Assembly: GCA_004020645.1 (NCBI GenBank) | Contig: SAQL01000027.1 | Location: 20,413 to 84,412, forward strand | Direction: 5' to 3' | DNA from: Mesorhizobium sp. | GTDB taxonomy: Bacteria; Pseudomonadota; Alphaproteobacteria; Rhizobiales; Rhizobiaceae | Length of the DNA stretch: 64,000 nucleotides | Part shown: in pieces, positions 25,747-35,325 of the stretch | Layout of the letters: each line of letters opens with the position of its first letter | Position numbering within the stretch: position 1 is the stretch's first letter | Position numbers and translations under genes: made by a program | The notes under the pieces: model-generated | Told to the model about the DNA's origin: nothing | What the model saw: only the letters and a program-made list of their open reading frames with translations | The model's database searches: none

Positions 25747-28018
25747 TACCGACCTTTTCAGTTTGTCTTTCGTGTTCCGTCCTGCCTTCGCCGCGCGACG
25801 GCACGGCGGTGAGCGGCAGGATGATGCTGATCATCGCGCCTCGCCCGTCGTGGAAATCCGCCGGCGCGTCATGCAATTCGAGCCGGCCGCCATGGTCCTC
25901 CACTATCTTCTTGACGATAGCGAGGCCGAGCCCCGTGCCCTTCTCGCGTGTCGTCATGTAAGGCTCGAGCAATCGCTGACGATTTTCGCGCGGCAAGCCC
26001 TTGCCGTTGTCAATGACATCGATGCGAATCGCACCATTCTGGCGCCCGGCTTGAATCCGGATTATGCCGTGCGAGCGGTCCTTCTGATCAAGTCCGTCAA
26101 TCGCCTCGGCCGCGTTCTTGATGACATTGCCAAAAGCCTGCGCCATCAGGCGGCTGTCGAAAGTGCCTTTGAGCGGTTCGTTGCCGAACACGCGCTCGAA
26201 GGTAATATCGGAGCGGCTCACTTCGACGAGGAACGAAGCTTCGCGCAACGATTCGCGCAAATCGAGGGCCTTCATTTCGGGCTTGGGCATGCGTGCGAAA
26301 GCCGAGAACTCGTCGACCATGCGACCGATGTCCTCAACCTGCCTGATGATCGTGTCGGTGCATTGATCGAAAACCTCGCGGTCTTCGGTGATGACCTTGC
26401 CGTAGCGGCGCTTGATGCGCTCGGCGGATAGCTGGATCGGTGTCAGCGGGTTCTTGATCTCGTGGGCGATGCGCCGCGCCACATCCGCCCAGGCCGAGGA
26501 ACGCTGCGCCTGGACCAGATCGGTGATGTCATCGACCGTCACGACATAGGATTTCTCCTCCGCACCGTCGTCGCCGGCCTCGACCGTGATCTGCACGTTG
26601 AAGGTGCGCTCCGTACCGGCGCGATAGAAGGTCACCTGCTCGCGGTGGACAGGCTTGCCCGACTTGCGGCCGATCTCGAAGACGCGGCCGACATGCGGCA
26701 GCACCGCGGACAGGTTTTGCCCGAGTGCGGCGTTGGCGGATATGGCCAGCATCGTTTCGGCCGACCGGTTGACGATGGTGACGATGCCATATGGATCGAC
26801 CCCGATGACGCCGGCGGTGACACCGGCAAGCACGGCCTCCGAAAAGCGCCGCCGCTCGTCGATCAAATCTTTGGCGGACAGAATCTCGTTACGCTGCGAT
26901 TTCAGTTCCAGCAGCATCTTGTTGAAGGTGTCGCCGAGCGAGGCGACGTCGCCGTCGGAGGGCCGAACCGGCACGGCAACGTCGAGATTGCCGGTCGCGA
27001 CCTCGTCGGCCGCGCCGATGAGCTGGCGGATCGGCCGCACCAGACGGTCTGCCACGGCGATGCCGGTCCAGATGGCGGACAGAATGATGATCAGCGTCAG
27101 CGACAGATAGGGAAGTGCGAAGGCCACCTGCGAGGTGCGGCGATTGTCTTCCAAACCGCGATATTCGTCGGTGTTGGATCTGACAATCTGCCGCGCCTTG
27201 ATCACTTCGGGATCGACGAGCCGGATGGTGTAGAGATAGAGCCCTTCGATCTCGCGCAGCTTGACGATGGCGCCCATGATGTTGCGCGTCTTCGGCTCGA
27301 TCAGCACCGGCCTGCCGTCGGCGGCACTGCTCATGGCGCCTTCCGGCGGCTCCGGCATGGCAAAATCGGCGTCGGTCTTGGCGCTCATGACGAATGAACC
27401 GTCGGGCCTGACCAGTGCCGCATGGGCCAGAGAGCGTCCGACAGCTTCCTTGTTCATGAGATCGAGGAAGCCGGTTCGATCGAGGCCGTAGAGCGTGCGG
27501 GAGGCGTCGAGATCGTAAGCCATCGACAGGGTCGTCCCCTGGAGATTGCGCGCGTTCTCCTGCACATAGGCGTCGGCGATCGAAAGGGACGAATTGACGA
27601 TCGTCTTGGTGCGGATCTCGAACCAGCGATCGAGGCCGATATCGAGTGTGATCGAGGCGATGATCGCCACCATGATGGCGGGAATCGCGGCGACCAGCGC
27701 GAACATGGCGACGATCCGCACATGCAGCCGCGACGCCGCCTTGCCGCGCCGGCGCGCCATCAAAATGCGATGCACTTCGCGGCCGACCAGCGCGATCAGG
27801 AACAGGATGAACGCCGCATTGAGGGCGATAAGCGCCAGCGTCGTCCTCTCGTCCGGCGTGATCGGCGTGGCGCCGACGAGAATGGCGAAGGAGATCGCTG
27901 CCGTAACCAGCGCACCGGCAATTGCCACCACGCCCGGCAGCGCGAGCAGCCGGCGCCCGTCCCGTGTGCCAGGTTCGCTGAAAAGCGTTTCGCGCGGTGT
28001 CGGTGCCTGTGAAGCCAT
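25736..28018 (-). CDS. ntrY: Sensor histidine kinase NtrY
   Basis: 760 residues from ATG 28018; the longer open frame upstream runs into a palindromic repeat. Three hydrophobic segments near the N-terminus (about residues 30-115) precede a periplasmic sensor region and a fourth segment at about 310, then HAMP, PAS, the HisKA motif with ARRIAHEIKNPL (phospho-His) and ATPase boxes NVIKNAAEAI, DNGKGLP and GTGLGLAI. It senses a nitrogen- or redox-related signal at the inner membrane and phosphorylates NtrX. It follows ntrBC in the standard order. Confidence 0.95.
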   Translation of the reverse strand: MASQAPTPRETLFSEPGTRDGRRLLALPGVVAIAGALVTAAISFAILVGATPITPDERTTLALIALNAAFILFLIALVGREVHRILMARRRGKAASRLHVRIVAMFALVAAIPAIMVAIIASITLDIGLDRWFEIRTKTIVNSSLSIADAYVQENARNLQGTTLSMAYDLDASRTLYGLDRTGFLDLMNKEAVGRSLAHAALVRPDGSFVMSAKTDADFAMPEPPEGAMSSAADGRPVLIEPKTRNIMGAIVKLREIEGLYLYTIRLVDPEVIKARQIVRSNTDEYRGLEDNRRTSQVAFALPYLSLTLIIILSAIWTGIAVADRLVRPIRQLIGAADEVATGNLDVAVPVRPSDGDVASLGDTFNKMLLELKSQRNEILSAKDLIDERRRFSEAVLAGVTAGVIGVDPYGIVTIVNRSAETMLAISANAALGQNLSAVLPHVGRVFEIGRKSGKPVHREQVTFYRAGTERTFNVQITVEAGDDGAEEKSYVVTVDDITDLVQAQRSSAWADVARRIAHEIKNPLTPIQLSAERIKRRYGKVITEDREVFDQCTDTIIRQVEDIGRMVDEFSAFARMPKPEMKALDLRESLREASFLVEVSRSDITFERVFGNEPLKGTFDSRLMAQAFGNVIKNAAEAIDGLDQKDRSHGIIRIQAGRQNGAIRIDVIDNGKGLPRENRQRLLEPYMTTREKGTGLGLAIVKKIVEDHGGRLELHDAPADFHDGRGAMISIILPLTAVPSRGEGRTEHERQTEKVGNGV

Positions 28019-28137
28019 GTCGCCGTCTAGAGCCAGTGATTGCGTCGGATGTATGCAACGCATTGTGGCGATTATGCAACAAGTGTGACCTGGACGGAAA
28101 TGTTTCGGCGATCGATCCCCGGAAAAGGCTTCGCTCT

Positions 28138-28243
28138 GTCGCACCAGCCCGAAAAATCGGAATCGATTTTTTCGAAAAGACGATGCGACAACTCAAAGTG
28201 CTAGAGCGAACTTTGTAGGTCCGAACGGACGGACGTCGCTCTA
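28138..28243. repeat. Composite palindromic repeat overlapping the ntrC stop codon
   Basis: First module 28138-28189: GTCGCA... TGCGAC ends enclose CCCGAAAAATCGG and CGATTTTTTCG. Second module: TAGAGCGA (28202-28209) pairs with TCGCTCTA (28236-28243) around GTCCGAACGGAC. The last bases of the second arm, read on the minus strand, are TAG at 28243-28241, the stop codon of ntrC. It separates ntrC from ntrY and may act at the mRNA level between the two. Confidence 0.82.
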
Positions 28244-29701
28244 AGCCTGCCTGGTCGATTTATAGACGTTGACGCCGAGTTCGCGAATTTTCTTGCGCAG
28301 CGTGTTGCGGTTGAGCCCGAGGAGTTCCGCAGCCTTGATCTGGTTGCCGCGGGTTGCCGTCATCGAGGCCAGGACCAGCGGATATTCGACCTCGGAGAGA
28401 ATACGCTGATAGAGGCCGGCGGGCGGCAAATCGCCGGCGAACGAAGCAAAATAGCGCTGCAGGAAATGTTCCACCGCCTGGCCGATGGACAGATCGTCGG
28501 GTATGAGGTTGCCGCCACCGGGAACGACCGGCCTCTCGCCGGTCTTCAGTTCCGCTTCGATGACTTCGGCGGAAATCTCATCCTGCGAATAGAGCGCGGC
28601 TAGCCTGCGGACAAGATTTTCGAGCTCGCGCACGTTGCCTGGCCACGGATAGCGCTTCATCAGCTCGATGCCGCCTGTGGAAATGCGCTTGGTCTGCAGG
28701 CCTTCGCTGGCGCCGAGCTTGAAGAAGTGCCGGACGAGATCCGGAACGTCCTCGGATCGCTCGCGCAGCGCCGGCAGCCTTAGCGGCACGACGTTCAGGC
28801 GATAGAACAGATCCTCGCGGAAAAGCCCTTGATTGATCAGCGTGCGCAGATCCTTGTTGGTGGCGGCGACGATGCGCACGTCGGTCTTGATCGGCGTACG
28901 GCCGCCGACGGTGGTATATTCGCCCTGCTGCAGGACCCGCAGCAAGCGCGTTTGCGCTTCCATCGGCATGTCGCCGATCTCGTCGAGGAAGAGCGTACCG
29001 CCTTCGGCCTGCTCGAAACGGCCGGTGGAGCGGTTCTGCGCGCCGGTGAAGGCGCCCTTCTCGTGCCCGAACAGTTCCGATTCGATCAGGTCGCGTGGGA
29101 TCGCCGCCATGTTGATCGCGACGAACGGGCCGCCGCGGCGGCGGCCGTATTCGTGCAGCGCGCGCGCCACCAGTTCCTTGCCGGTGCCCGATTCGCCTGA
29201 AATCATCACCGTCAGGTCGGTCTGCATCATGCGCGCCAGCATGCGGTAGATATCCTGCATCGCGGCCGAGCGGCCGACCAGCGGCATCGTTTCCGGCGGC
29301 TCGTCCGCCCGCGCATCGATCTTCGGCCGTCGGGGCTCGGAAAGCGCCCGGTTGACGATGTTGAGAAGCTCGGTCAGGTCGAACGGTTTCGGCAGATATT
29401 CGTAGGCGCCGGTCTCGGAGGCGCGAATCGCGGTCATGAACGTGTTCTGGGCGCTCATGACGATGACGGGCAGTTCCGGCCGTGCCTTCTTGATGCGCGG
29501 CAGCATGTCGAAAGCGTTTTCGTCCGGCATGACCACGTCGGTGATGACGAGATCGCCCTCGCCCGCCGCCACCCAGCGCCACAGCGTCGAGGCGTTGGAC
29601 GTCACGCGCACCTCATGGCCGACGCGCGAAAGCGCCTGATTGAGGACGGTGCGGATGGCCGCATCGTCGTCGGCGACGAGAATATTGCCGCGAACCGTCA
29701 T
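28241..29701 (-). CDS. ntrC: Nitrogen regulation response regulator NtrC
   Basis: 486 residues from ATG 29701. Receiver domain with Asp55 (VITDVVMPDE); AAA+ domain with Walker A GESGTGKE (168-175), an intact sigma54 loop GAFTGA (215-220) and Walker B LFLDEIGDMP; C-terminal Fis helix-turn-helix KAAELLGLNRNTLRKKI. It activates sigma54 promoters under nitrogen limitation after phosphorylation by NtrB. ATG overlaps the ntrB stop by 4 bases. The last codon TAG lies inside a palindromic repeat, so the extreme C-terminus (YKSTRQA) may be shaped by its insertion. Confidence 0.97.
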   Translation of the reverse strand: MTVRGNILVADDDAAIRTVLNQALSRVGHEVRVTSNASTLWRWVAAGEGDLVITDVVMPDENAFDMLPRIKKARPELPVIVMSAQNTFMTAIRASETGAYEYLPKPFDLTELLNIVNRALSEPRRPKIDARADEPPETMPLVGRSAAMQDIYRMLARMMQTDLTVMISGESGTGKELVARALHEYGRRRGGPFVAINMAAIPRDLIESELFGHEKGAFTGAQNRSTGRFEQAEGGTLFLDEIGDMPMEAQTRLLRVLQQGEYTTVGGRTPIKTDVRIVAATNKDLRTLINQGLFREDLFYRLNVVPLRLPALRERSEDVPDLVRHFFKLGASEGLQTKRISTGGIELMKRYPWPGNVRELENLVRRLAALYSQDEISAEVIEAELKTGERPVVPGGGNLIPDDLSIGQAVEHFLQRYFASFAGDLPPAGLYQRILSEVEYPLVLASMTATRGNQIKAAELLGLNRNTLRKKIRELGVNVYKSTRQA

Positions 29702-30840
29702 TTGCGGTCTCCTTCGCCATCGTCGTCTGTGCCGAACGGCGTTTCTTTCCAGGCTGGCATCAGGATGCGGAAGGTGGTTGCGCGCGGCGTTGAATCGCAT
29801 TCGATGATGCCGCCATGCTCGCCGACGATTTTCGCGACCAGCGCCAGACCAAGCCCCGACCCGTTAGGCTTGGTGGTGATGAAGGGATCAAACAGGATCG
29901 GCAGGATATCTTCGGAGACGCCAGAACCGTTGTCGCGCACGCAAAATTCCAACGGCAGCGACACGCGGCCCTGGGTTCCCGGAACGGAAACACGGATGCC
30001 CGGCCGGAACGCGGTCGACAAAGTGATCTCGCCTTGCGGATCGCCGCCAATGGCCTCGGCCGCATTCTTGACCAGGTTGAGGAACACCTGGATCAGCTGG
30101 TCGCGGTTGGCGAAAACCGGAGGCAATGATGGATCATAGTCCTCCAATATCTTGATCCGCTTGGCAAAACCGTTCTTGGCAATCGCCTTCACATGGTCGA
30201 GCACGACATGGATGTTGACCGGGTAGCGGTCGATGGGCCGCTCGTCGGAAAACACCTCCATGCGATCGACCAGCGAGACGATGCGGTCGGTCTCATCGGT
30301 GATCAGCCGGGTCAGCGCGCGATCATCGTCGGAAGCGGACAGTTCGAGCAGCTGGGCAGCACCCCGGATGCCGGATAGCGGGTTCTTGATCTCGTGGGCG
30401 AGCATCGCAGCAAGGCCGGTCACTGAGCGTGCCGCACCGCGGTGCGTCATCTGACGATCGATCTTGTCGGCCATCGATCGTTCCTGGAACATCACCACGA
30501 CGGAGCCCGGGAATTCCGACACCGGCGCGACATAGAGGTCGACGACTTTCTCGATGCCGAGGCGCGGCGACGATACGTCGACCCGGTATTCGTTGACGGG
30601 TGCCCGGCGCTCGCGCACCTGGTCGACAAGCGTCAGCAGTGGGCTGCCGAAGGGAATGAGCTTGGGTAATGTGTTGCGGGCGAGCATGGTTGCGCTCGAG
30701 CGGAAGAAATCTTCGGCATCGGCATTGGCGAAGGTGATGACGCCTTCAGCATCGACCATGATCACCGGGCGGCGGATGGTGTTGAGTACGATGTGGGCGG
30801 CGTCCGCCATATCCATGCTCTGTGCAACGGTGGCATTCAT
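29698..30840 (-). CDS. ntrB: Nitrogen regulation sensor kinase NtrB
   Basis: 380 residues, cytoplasmic. An N-terminal PAS domain (RPVIMVDAEGVITFANADAE, split) precedes the HisKA segment LAHEIKNPLSGIRGAAQLLE with phospho-His149, then N, G1 and G2 boxes (NLVKNAAEAIGG, DNGSG, GSGLGLAL). NtrB phosphorylates or dephosphorylates NtrC according to PII signalling. Its ATG overlaps the dusB stop by 4 bases and its stop overlaps ntrC, so dusB-ntrB-ntrC form one translated chain. Confidence 0.97.
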   Translation of the reverse strand: MNATVAQSMDMADAAHIVLNTIRRPVIMVDAEGVITFANADAEDFFRSSATMLARNTLPKLIPFGSPLLTLVDQVRERRAPVNEYRVDVSSPRLGIEKVVDLYVAPVSEFPGSVVVMFQERSMADKIDRQMTHRGAARSVTGLAAMLAHEIKNPLSGIRGAAQLLELSASDDDRALTRLITDETDRIVSLVDRMEVFSDERPIDRYPVNIHVVLDHVKAIAKNGFAKRIKILEDYDPSLPPVFANRDQLIQVFLNLVKNAAEAIGGDPQGEITLSTAFRPGIRVSVPGTQGRVSLPLEFCVRDNGSGVSEDILPILFDPFITTKPNGSGLGLALVAKIVGEHGGIIECDSTPRATTFRILMPAWKETPFGTDDDGEGDRK

Positions 30841-31865
30841 GCTGCGCTCCGCAGGTTCATCGCCTCGGCAGCGCGTGAAAACACCTCGCGCAACGCGGCA
30901 ACGACGCGGACGGGCTCGAAGGAGGTGAGGATGGCCTTTCGCCGCTCATCAACGACGCCAGCGGCGTGGCGGTCGAGATACCAGCCAAGATGCTTGCGCG
31001 CCTGGCGCACTCCGCTTTCGATGCCGTAGAGCGTTAGCATGTCCTCGTAGTGGGCAACGATGTAGTCGGCCAGCGCTTGCGGACTTTCGGGTGCACCAGG
31101 CGTTGTCCCTTTTGCCGCGGCTGCCGCGATGCTGCCTGCCGTCCAGGGCGCGCCATAATGCGCGCGGCCGATCATCACCGCGTCGGCGCCCGACTGGTCA
31201 AGGATCATTGCTGCCTCCGCCGGCGAGCCGACATCGCCATTGGCGACGACCGGGATCGACACAGCCTGCTTTATGCGCGCGATGGCGCGCCAGTCCGCCT
31301 TACCCTGGTAGAACTGGCAACGCGTGCGGCCATGTACCGTCACCATCTTGACGCCCGCCTGCTCGGCGCGGCGCGCCAGCATCGGCGCGTTGAGCGCGCT
31401 TTCGTCCCAGCCGAGCCGCATCTTAACCGTGACCGGCACCTCGACGGTGCCGACCACCGCCTCGATCAGCCACAAAGCGTGATCGAGATCGCGCATCAGC
31501 GCCGAACCGGCATAACCGCCCGTCACCTTCTTGGCCGGGCAGCCCATGTTGATGTCGATGATGTCGGCGCCCTCGCCCGCGGCTATACGGGCGCCCTCCG
31601 CCATGTGCGCCGCCTCACGGCCGGCAAGCTGGACCATGTGCACAGGCAGCCCGGAATGGCGGATTCGAAGGCCGCAACCGGCTCTGCCCCTGGCAAGCTC
31701 GCCGCTCGCCACCATCTCCGACACGACCAATCCGGCGCCATGCGCATAGGCACGCTGCCGGAAAGGCTCATCTGTTATGCCCGACATGGGCGCGAGAAAA
31801 GCGCGATTGCGGATTCTGACGCTACCCACGTCCAGCGGCGAAGCCAATTTGGTCAGGTCAAGCAT
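30837..31865 (-). CDS. dusB: tRNA-dihydrouridine synthase (NifR3-like)
   Basis: 342 residues from ATG 31865; a longer frame adds 21 residues with no support. An FMN TIM barrel with LAPMSGITDEPFR at the start, the catalytic Cys109 in NMGCPAKK, and GRTRCQFY. It reduces uridines in the tRNA D-loop. It is the first gene of the ntrBC operon, historically named nifR3. A 240-base gap with a palindromic repeat separates it from divergent ispDF. Confidence 0.95.
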   Translation of the reverse strand: MLDLTKLASPLDVGSVRIRNRAFLAPMSGITDEPFRQRAYAHGAGLVVSEMVASGELARGRAGCGLRIRHSGLPVHMVQLAGREAAHMAEGARIAAGEGADIIDINMGCPAKKVTGGYAGSALMRDLDHALWLIEAVVGTVEVPVTVKMRLGWDESALNAPMLARRAEQAGVKMVTVHGRTRCQFYQGKADWRAIARIKQAVSIPVVANGDVGSPAEAAMILDQSGADAVMIGRAHYGAPWTAGSIAAAAAKGTTPGAPESPQALADYIVAHYEDMLTLYGIESGVRQARKHLGWYLDRHAAGVVDERRKAILTSFEPVRVVAALREVFSRAAEAMNLRSAA

Positions 31866-32007
31866 GCACAAAAACCAAGCATTCTTAATTGCTGCACATT
31901 CTCTAGCCAGAATGGCAGCGATGTGCAACGCGCAATGACGTCACATTAAGGCGCATTTGGGAAAAATGCTGGCGTTCGTTCCGCCCATACCGCGCTCAAA
32001 GCCACGT

Positions 32008-32092
32008 GCGTCCTTGGGAAAGGACGCTTTGGCACTTTGCATCTGCGCATGATCTCTTCCGAAAAGCGATTCCACTTTTCAGGATCATGCGC
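32008..32092. repeat. Composite palindromic repeat upstream of ispDF
   Basis: GCGTCCTT (32008-32015) with AAGGACGC (32020-32027) forms a short hairpin. It is followed by the GATCATG module 32045-32092 (GCGCATGATC... GATCATGCGC with CCGAAAA/TTTTC inside). The repeat ends 13 bases before the ispDF ATG at 32106, so it would fold within the leader of that mRNA if the promoter lies upstream. Confidence 0.8.
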
Positions 32093-32105
32093 TAAGCGTC
32101 TCGGC

Positions 32106-33335
32106 ATGACAGATGCAAGCGAAATGCGAGCTTTGGCTGCGGACGACAAGGTTGCCGTTGTTATCGTCGCCGCCGGCCGTGGCGCGCGCGCCGGTCAGGC
32201 CGACGGACCGAAGCAATTCCAAAAGATCGGTGGTCGTGCCGTCATCGCGCGCACATTGGATATGTTTTTGGCGCATCCGAGAATCGGGCCTGTCGTCGTC
32301 GCCATCCACGCCGACGACAGCGCACTTTTTCGCAGCGCCGCCGGAGCCAACGCCGATCGGGTCATCACGGTGACCGGTGGCGCGTCCAGGCAGGAGTCCG
32401 TTCGGCTCGGGCTGCTTGCGCTCAGAGGCCATGCACCGAGCCAGGTTCTGATCCATGATGCCGTTCGCCCGTTCGTCGACGCGCAATTGATAGACCGTAC
32501 GATCGCCGCCATCGGCGAGCGCCAGGGAGCGCTGCCTGCCCTACCCGTCGCCGACACGCTGAAGCGTGAGTCGGCCGCCGGTATGATCGGCGAGACGGTT
32601 TCCAGGAACGGGCTTCATGCCGCCCAAACGCCGCAAGGCTTTCCGTTCTGGCCGATCCTGGCCGCCCATGAAAAGGCCCATCATCTCGGCAAGGCAGACT
32701 TCACGGACGATGCCGCGATTGCCGAATGGGCGCATATTCCGGTGAAAATAGTTCAGGGTTCGCCGGACAATGTCAAGCTGACCTGGGCAAGGGATATTTC
32801 GATGGCGGATCAGCGGCTTTCCGGCGAGCGGCCGCGTTTTCCGGACATCCGCACCGGCAATGGCTACGACGTCCATGCCTTCGAGCCCGGTGACCATGTC
32901 GTCCTGTGCGGCGTCTCCATCCCGCACGACAAGAAACTGGCCGGCCATTCGGACGCCGATGTCGGGCTCCACGCCTTGACCGATGCGCTGCTCGCCACCT
33001 GCGGCGCCGGCGACATCGGCACGCATTTCCCGCCGTCGGATCCGCAGTGGAAAGGCGTCGCCTCGCGGATCTTCGTCGAACATGCGGCAAAACTGGTGCG
33101 CGCGCGCGGCGGGCGCATCGCCAATGCCGACATCACGCTGATCTGCGAGGCGCCACGGGTCGGCCCGCATCGCGAAGCAATGACCGAAGCCCTTTCGGCA
33201 ATGCTGGCAATTTCCCGGGACCGTATCTCGATCAAGGCGACAACCAACGAAAAGCTCGGCTTTATCGGCCGCGAGGAAGGCATAGCCGCCATCGCGACCG
33301 CCAGTGTCGTGTTTCCAGGGGACGTCCCCGAATGA
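32106..33335 (+). CDS. ispDF: Bifunctional IspD/IspF isoprenoid enzyme
   Basis: 409 residues from ATG 32106, just after a palindromic repeat; ATG 32121 is also possible. The N-terminal half is IspD (2-C-methyl-D-erythritol 4-phosphate cytidylyltransferase) with VAVVIVAAGRGARAG and PKQF. The C-terminal half is IspF (2,4-cyclodiphosphate synthase) with GNGYDVHAF zinc ligands and AGHSDADVGLHAL. The fusion is typical of alphaproteobacteria and serves the non-mevalonate pathway. cinA starts inside its stop codon. Confidence 0.96.
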   Translation: MTDASEMRALAADDKVAVVIVAAGRGARAGQADGPKQFQKIGGRAVIARTLDMFLAHPRIGPVVVAIHADDSALFRSAAGANADRVITVTGGASRQESVRLGLLALRGHAPSQVLIHDAVRPFVDAQLIDRTIAAIGERQGALPALPVADTLKRESAAGMIGETVSRNGLHAAQTPQGFPFWPILAAHEKAHHLGKADFTDDAAIAEWAHIPVKIVQGSPDNVKLTWARDISMADQRLSGERPRFPDIRTGNGYDVHAFEPGDHVVLCGVSIPHDKKLAGHSDADVGLHALTDALLATCGAGDIGTHFPPSDPQWKGVASRIFVEHAAKLVRARGGRIANADITLICEAPRVGPHREAMTEALSAMLAISRDRISIKATTNEKLGFIGREEGIAAIATASVVFPGDVPE

Positions 33336-33841
33336 GCAACAGCGACCTCGCAGATGCCCTGCTTCAAGCCTGCCAGCAGCGCGGCATCCTGCTGGCGACG
33401 GCCGAGAGCTGCACCGGCGGCATGATCATCGCCGCCCTGACCGACATCGCCGGCTCGTCCACGGTGGTCGACCGGGGTTTCATCACCTATTCCAACGAGG
33501 CCAAGACGGAGATGCTCGGTGTTTCCGCCGCCACGCTTGAGGGGCACGGCGCGGTCTCGCGGGAAACGGCGGTGGAGATGGCGCAGGGCGCCCTGACCCG
33601 TTCGCGCGCCGGACTCACCCTTGCCGTCACCGGTATTGCCGGTCCAGGCGGCGGCTCGACGGAAAAGCCCGTCGGCCTGGTCTGGTTCGGTGTCGCCTTG
33701 ACTGGCCGGCCGGTCGTCAGCGAATGCCAGTTGTTCGCCGATAAGGGCCGCGATTTCATCCGCCGGGAGACGGTCAGGCATGCGCTTGAACTGGGCTTGC
33801 GCGCACTCGCTGCGGATCAGGCTGCCGGCACTGGCCCATAG
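33332..33841 (+). CDS. CinA C-terminal family protein, NMN deamidase type
   Basis: 169 residues, a single CinA C-terminal (PncC) domain with TAESCTGGMI, the GFITYSNEAK loop, and AVTGIAGPGGGS. PncC converts nicotinamide mononucleotide to nicotinate mononucleotide in NAD recycling. The N-terminal competence domain of full CinA is absent, as usual in this group. It overlaps ispDF by 4 bases at its start and the convergent ratA-like gene by 25 bases at its end. Confidence 0.93.
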   Translation: MSNSDLADALLQACQQRGILLATAESCTGGMIIAALTDIAGSSTVVDRGFITYSNEAKTEMLGVSAATLEGHGAVSRETAVEMAQGALTRSRAGLTLAVTGIAGPGGGSTEKPVGLVWFGVALTGRPVVSECQLFADKGRDFIRRETVRHALELGLRALAADQAAGTGP

Positions 33842-34275
33842 ATGACGTCGGCGCGCTTCTCGAACGCCTCAGAGAACATGCGGAAGGCGCGATCGAACAT
33901 CGTTCCCATCACCGCGCCCAGAATACGGCTCTTGAACTCGTAGTCGATGAAGAAGCGGACATTGCAGCCGTCATCGGCCGGCTCGAAGCGCCAGACATTG
34001 CTCAGATATTTGAACGGGCCGTCGATGTATTTGACGTCGATGGCGTTCTCGTCCGGCTTCAAAAGCACCTGCGTGGTGAAAGTCTCGCGGATCGCCTTGT
34101 AGCCAATGCTCATGTCGGCGATGAGCAGGGTGCGTCCGTTGCGTTCCTTGCGCGAGCGAACCGTCAGTGCCTCGCAAAGCGGCAGGAATTGCGGATAGGA
34201 TTCGACATCGGCGACCAGAGCGAACATCTGTTCAGGCGTATGCGTGACGCGGCGATGGGCTTCGAATTGTGGCAT
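33817..34275 (-). CDS. COQ10/RatA family START-domain protein
   Basis: 152 residues of a single START-like fold: the opening EAHRRVTHTPEQMFALVADVESYPQFLPLCE (split) and VKYIDGPFKYLSNVW are typical of the Coq10/RatA family. Members bind ubiquinone or lipids and help electron transport; RatA of Escherichia coli was described as a toxin blocking 70S assembly, but this branch usually lies beside lipA and is better regarded as a Coq10-like quinone chaperone. It is 12 bases downstream of lipA, so cotranscribed. Confidence 0.9.
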   Translation of the reverse strand: MPQFEAHRRVTHTPEQMFALVADVESYPQFLPLCEALTVRSRKERNGRTLLIADMSIGYKAIRETFTTQVLLKPDENAIDVKYIDGPFKYLSNVWRFEPADDGCNVRFFIDYEFKSRILGAVMGTMFDRAFRMFSEAFEKRADVIYGPVPAA

Positions 34276-34287
34276 GAAACCAGTTTG

Positions 34288-35253
34288 TTAGGCGGATTTC
34301 ATGAGAAACGCTTCTCGCGCCGCACGCAACCTGGCGAAATCGTCGCCGGCATGGTGCGACGAGCGCGTCAGCGGGCTTGACGCCACCAGCAGGAAGCCCT
34401 TGGTCTTGCCGATCGTCTCGAAGGACTTGAATTCCTCCGGCGTGACGAAGCGGATCACCGGATGGTGCTTTTTCGATGGCTGAAGATACTGGCCGATGGT
34501 CATGAAGTCGACATTGGCCGAACGCAGATCGTCCATCAGCTGCAGGATCTCGTTTCGCTCCTCGCCCAGGCCAACCATGATGCCGGATTTGGTGAAGATC
34601 GACGGATCGAGCTCCTTGACCCGCTGCAGCAGCCTGATCGAATGGAAATAACGGGCACCCGGACGGACCGTCAGATAGTTCGACGGCACGGTCTCCAGAT
34701 TATGGTTGAACACGTCCGGCTTCGCCGCCACCACGATCTCCAGCGCGCCTTCCTTGCGCAGGAAGTCGGGCGTCAGGATTTCGATCGTCGTCGAAGGCGT
34801 TGCCGCCCTGATGGCGCGGATGACCTCGGCAAAGTGCTGAGCTCCGCCATCGGCGAGATCGTCGCGGTCGACTGAGGTGATGACGACATGGGTCAGACCC
34901 ATTTGCTTGACGGCGTCGGCGATGCGCGCCGGTTCATCGGGATCAAGCGCGGTCGGAATGCCGGTGGCAACATTGCAGAAGGCACAGGCGCGCGTGCAGA
35001 TCTCACCCATGATCATGAAGGTGGCGTGCTTCTTCTCCCAGCACTCGCCGATATTGGGGCAACCGGCCTCTTCGCACACCGTCACCAGTCTGTGCGACTT
35101 CACGATCTCGCGCGTCTCGGCATAGCCTTTCGACATCGGCGCCTTGACGCGGATCCAGTCGGGCTTGCGCAGCACATCCTGGTCAGGCTTGTGCGCCTTT
35201 TCAGGGTGCCGCAGGCGCGGCGCATTGGCGATCGTGTCGAGGACGGTGACCAT
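34288..35253 (-). CDS. lipA: Lipoyl synthase
   Basis: 321 residues. Radical-SAM cluster cysteines Cys86, Cys90, Cys93 in CTRACAFC, and auxiliary cluster Cys60, Cys65, Cys71 in CEEAGCPNIGEC. The conserved C-terminal RSSHHAGD supplies the serine ligand. It inserts two sulfurs into octanoyl groups to make lipoyl cofactors needed by the neighbouring pyruvate dehydrogenase subunits. It lies downstream of lpdA and the GlsB-like gene, then leads into the Coq10-like gene. Confidence 0.97.
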   Translation of the reverse strand: MVTVLDTIANAPRLRHPEKAHKPDQDVLRKPDWIRVKAPMSKGYAETREIVKSHRLVTVCEEAGCPNIGECWEKKHATFMIMGEICTRACAFCNVATGIPTALDPDEPARIADAVKQMGLTHVVITSVDRDDLADGGAQHFAEVIRAIRAATPSTTIEILTPDFLRKEGALEIVVAAKPDVFNHNLETVPSNYLTVRPGARYFHSIRLLQRVKELDPSIFTKSGIMVGLGEERNEILQLMDDLRSANVDFMTIGQYLQPSKKHHPVIRFVTPEEFKSFETIGKTKGFLLVASSPLTRSSHHAGDDFARLRAAREAFLMKSA

Positions 35254-35325
35254 CTGAAATCCAGTTCATTCGAGATCGCCTTCCGGCGTTCGCTTTCACA
35301 AGTCATCTAGGACTTTTCGCTGCAA

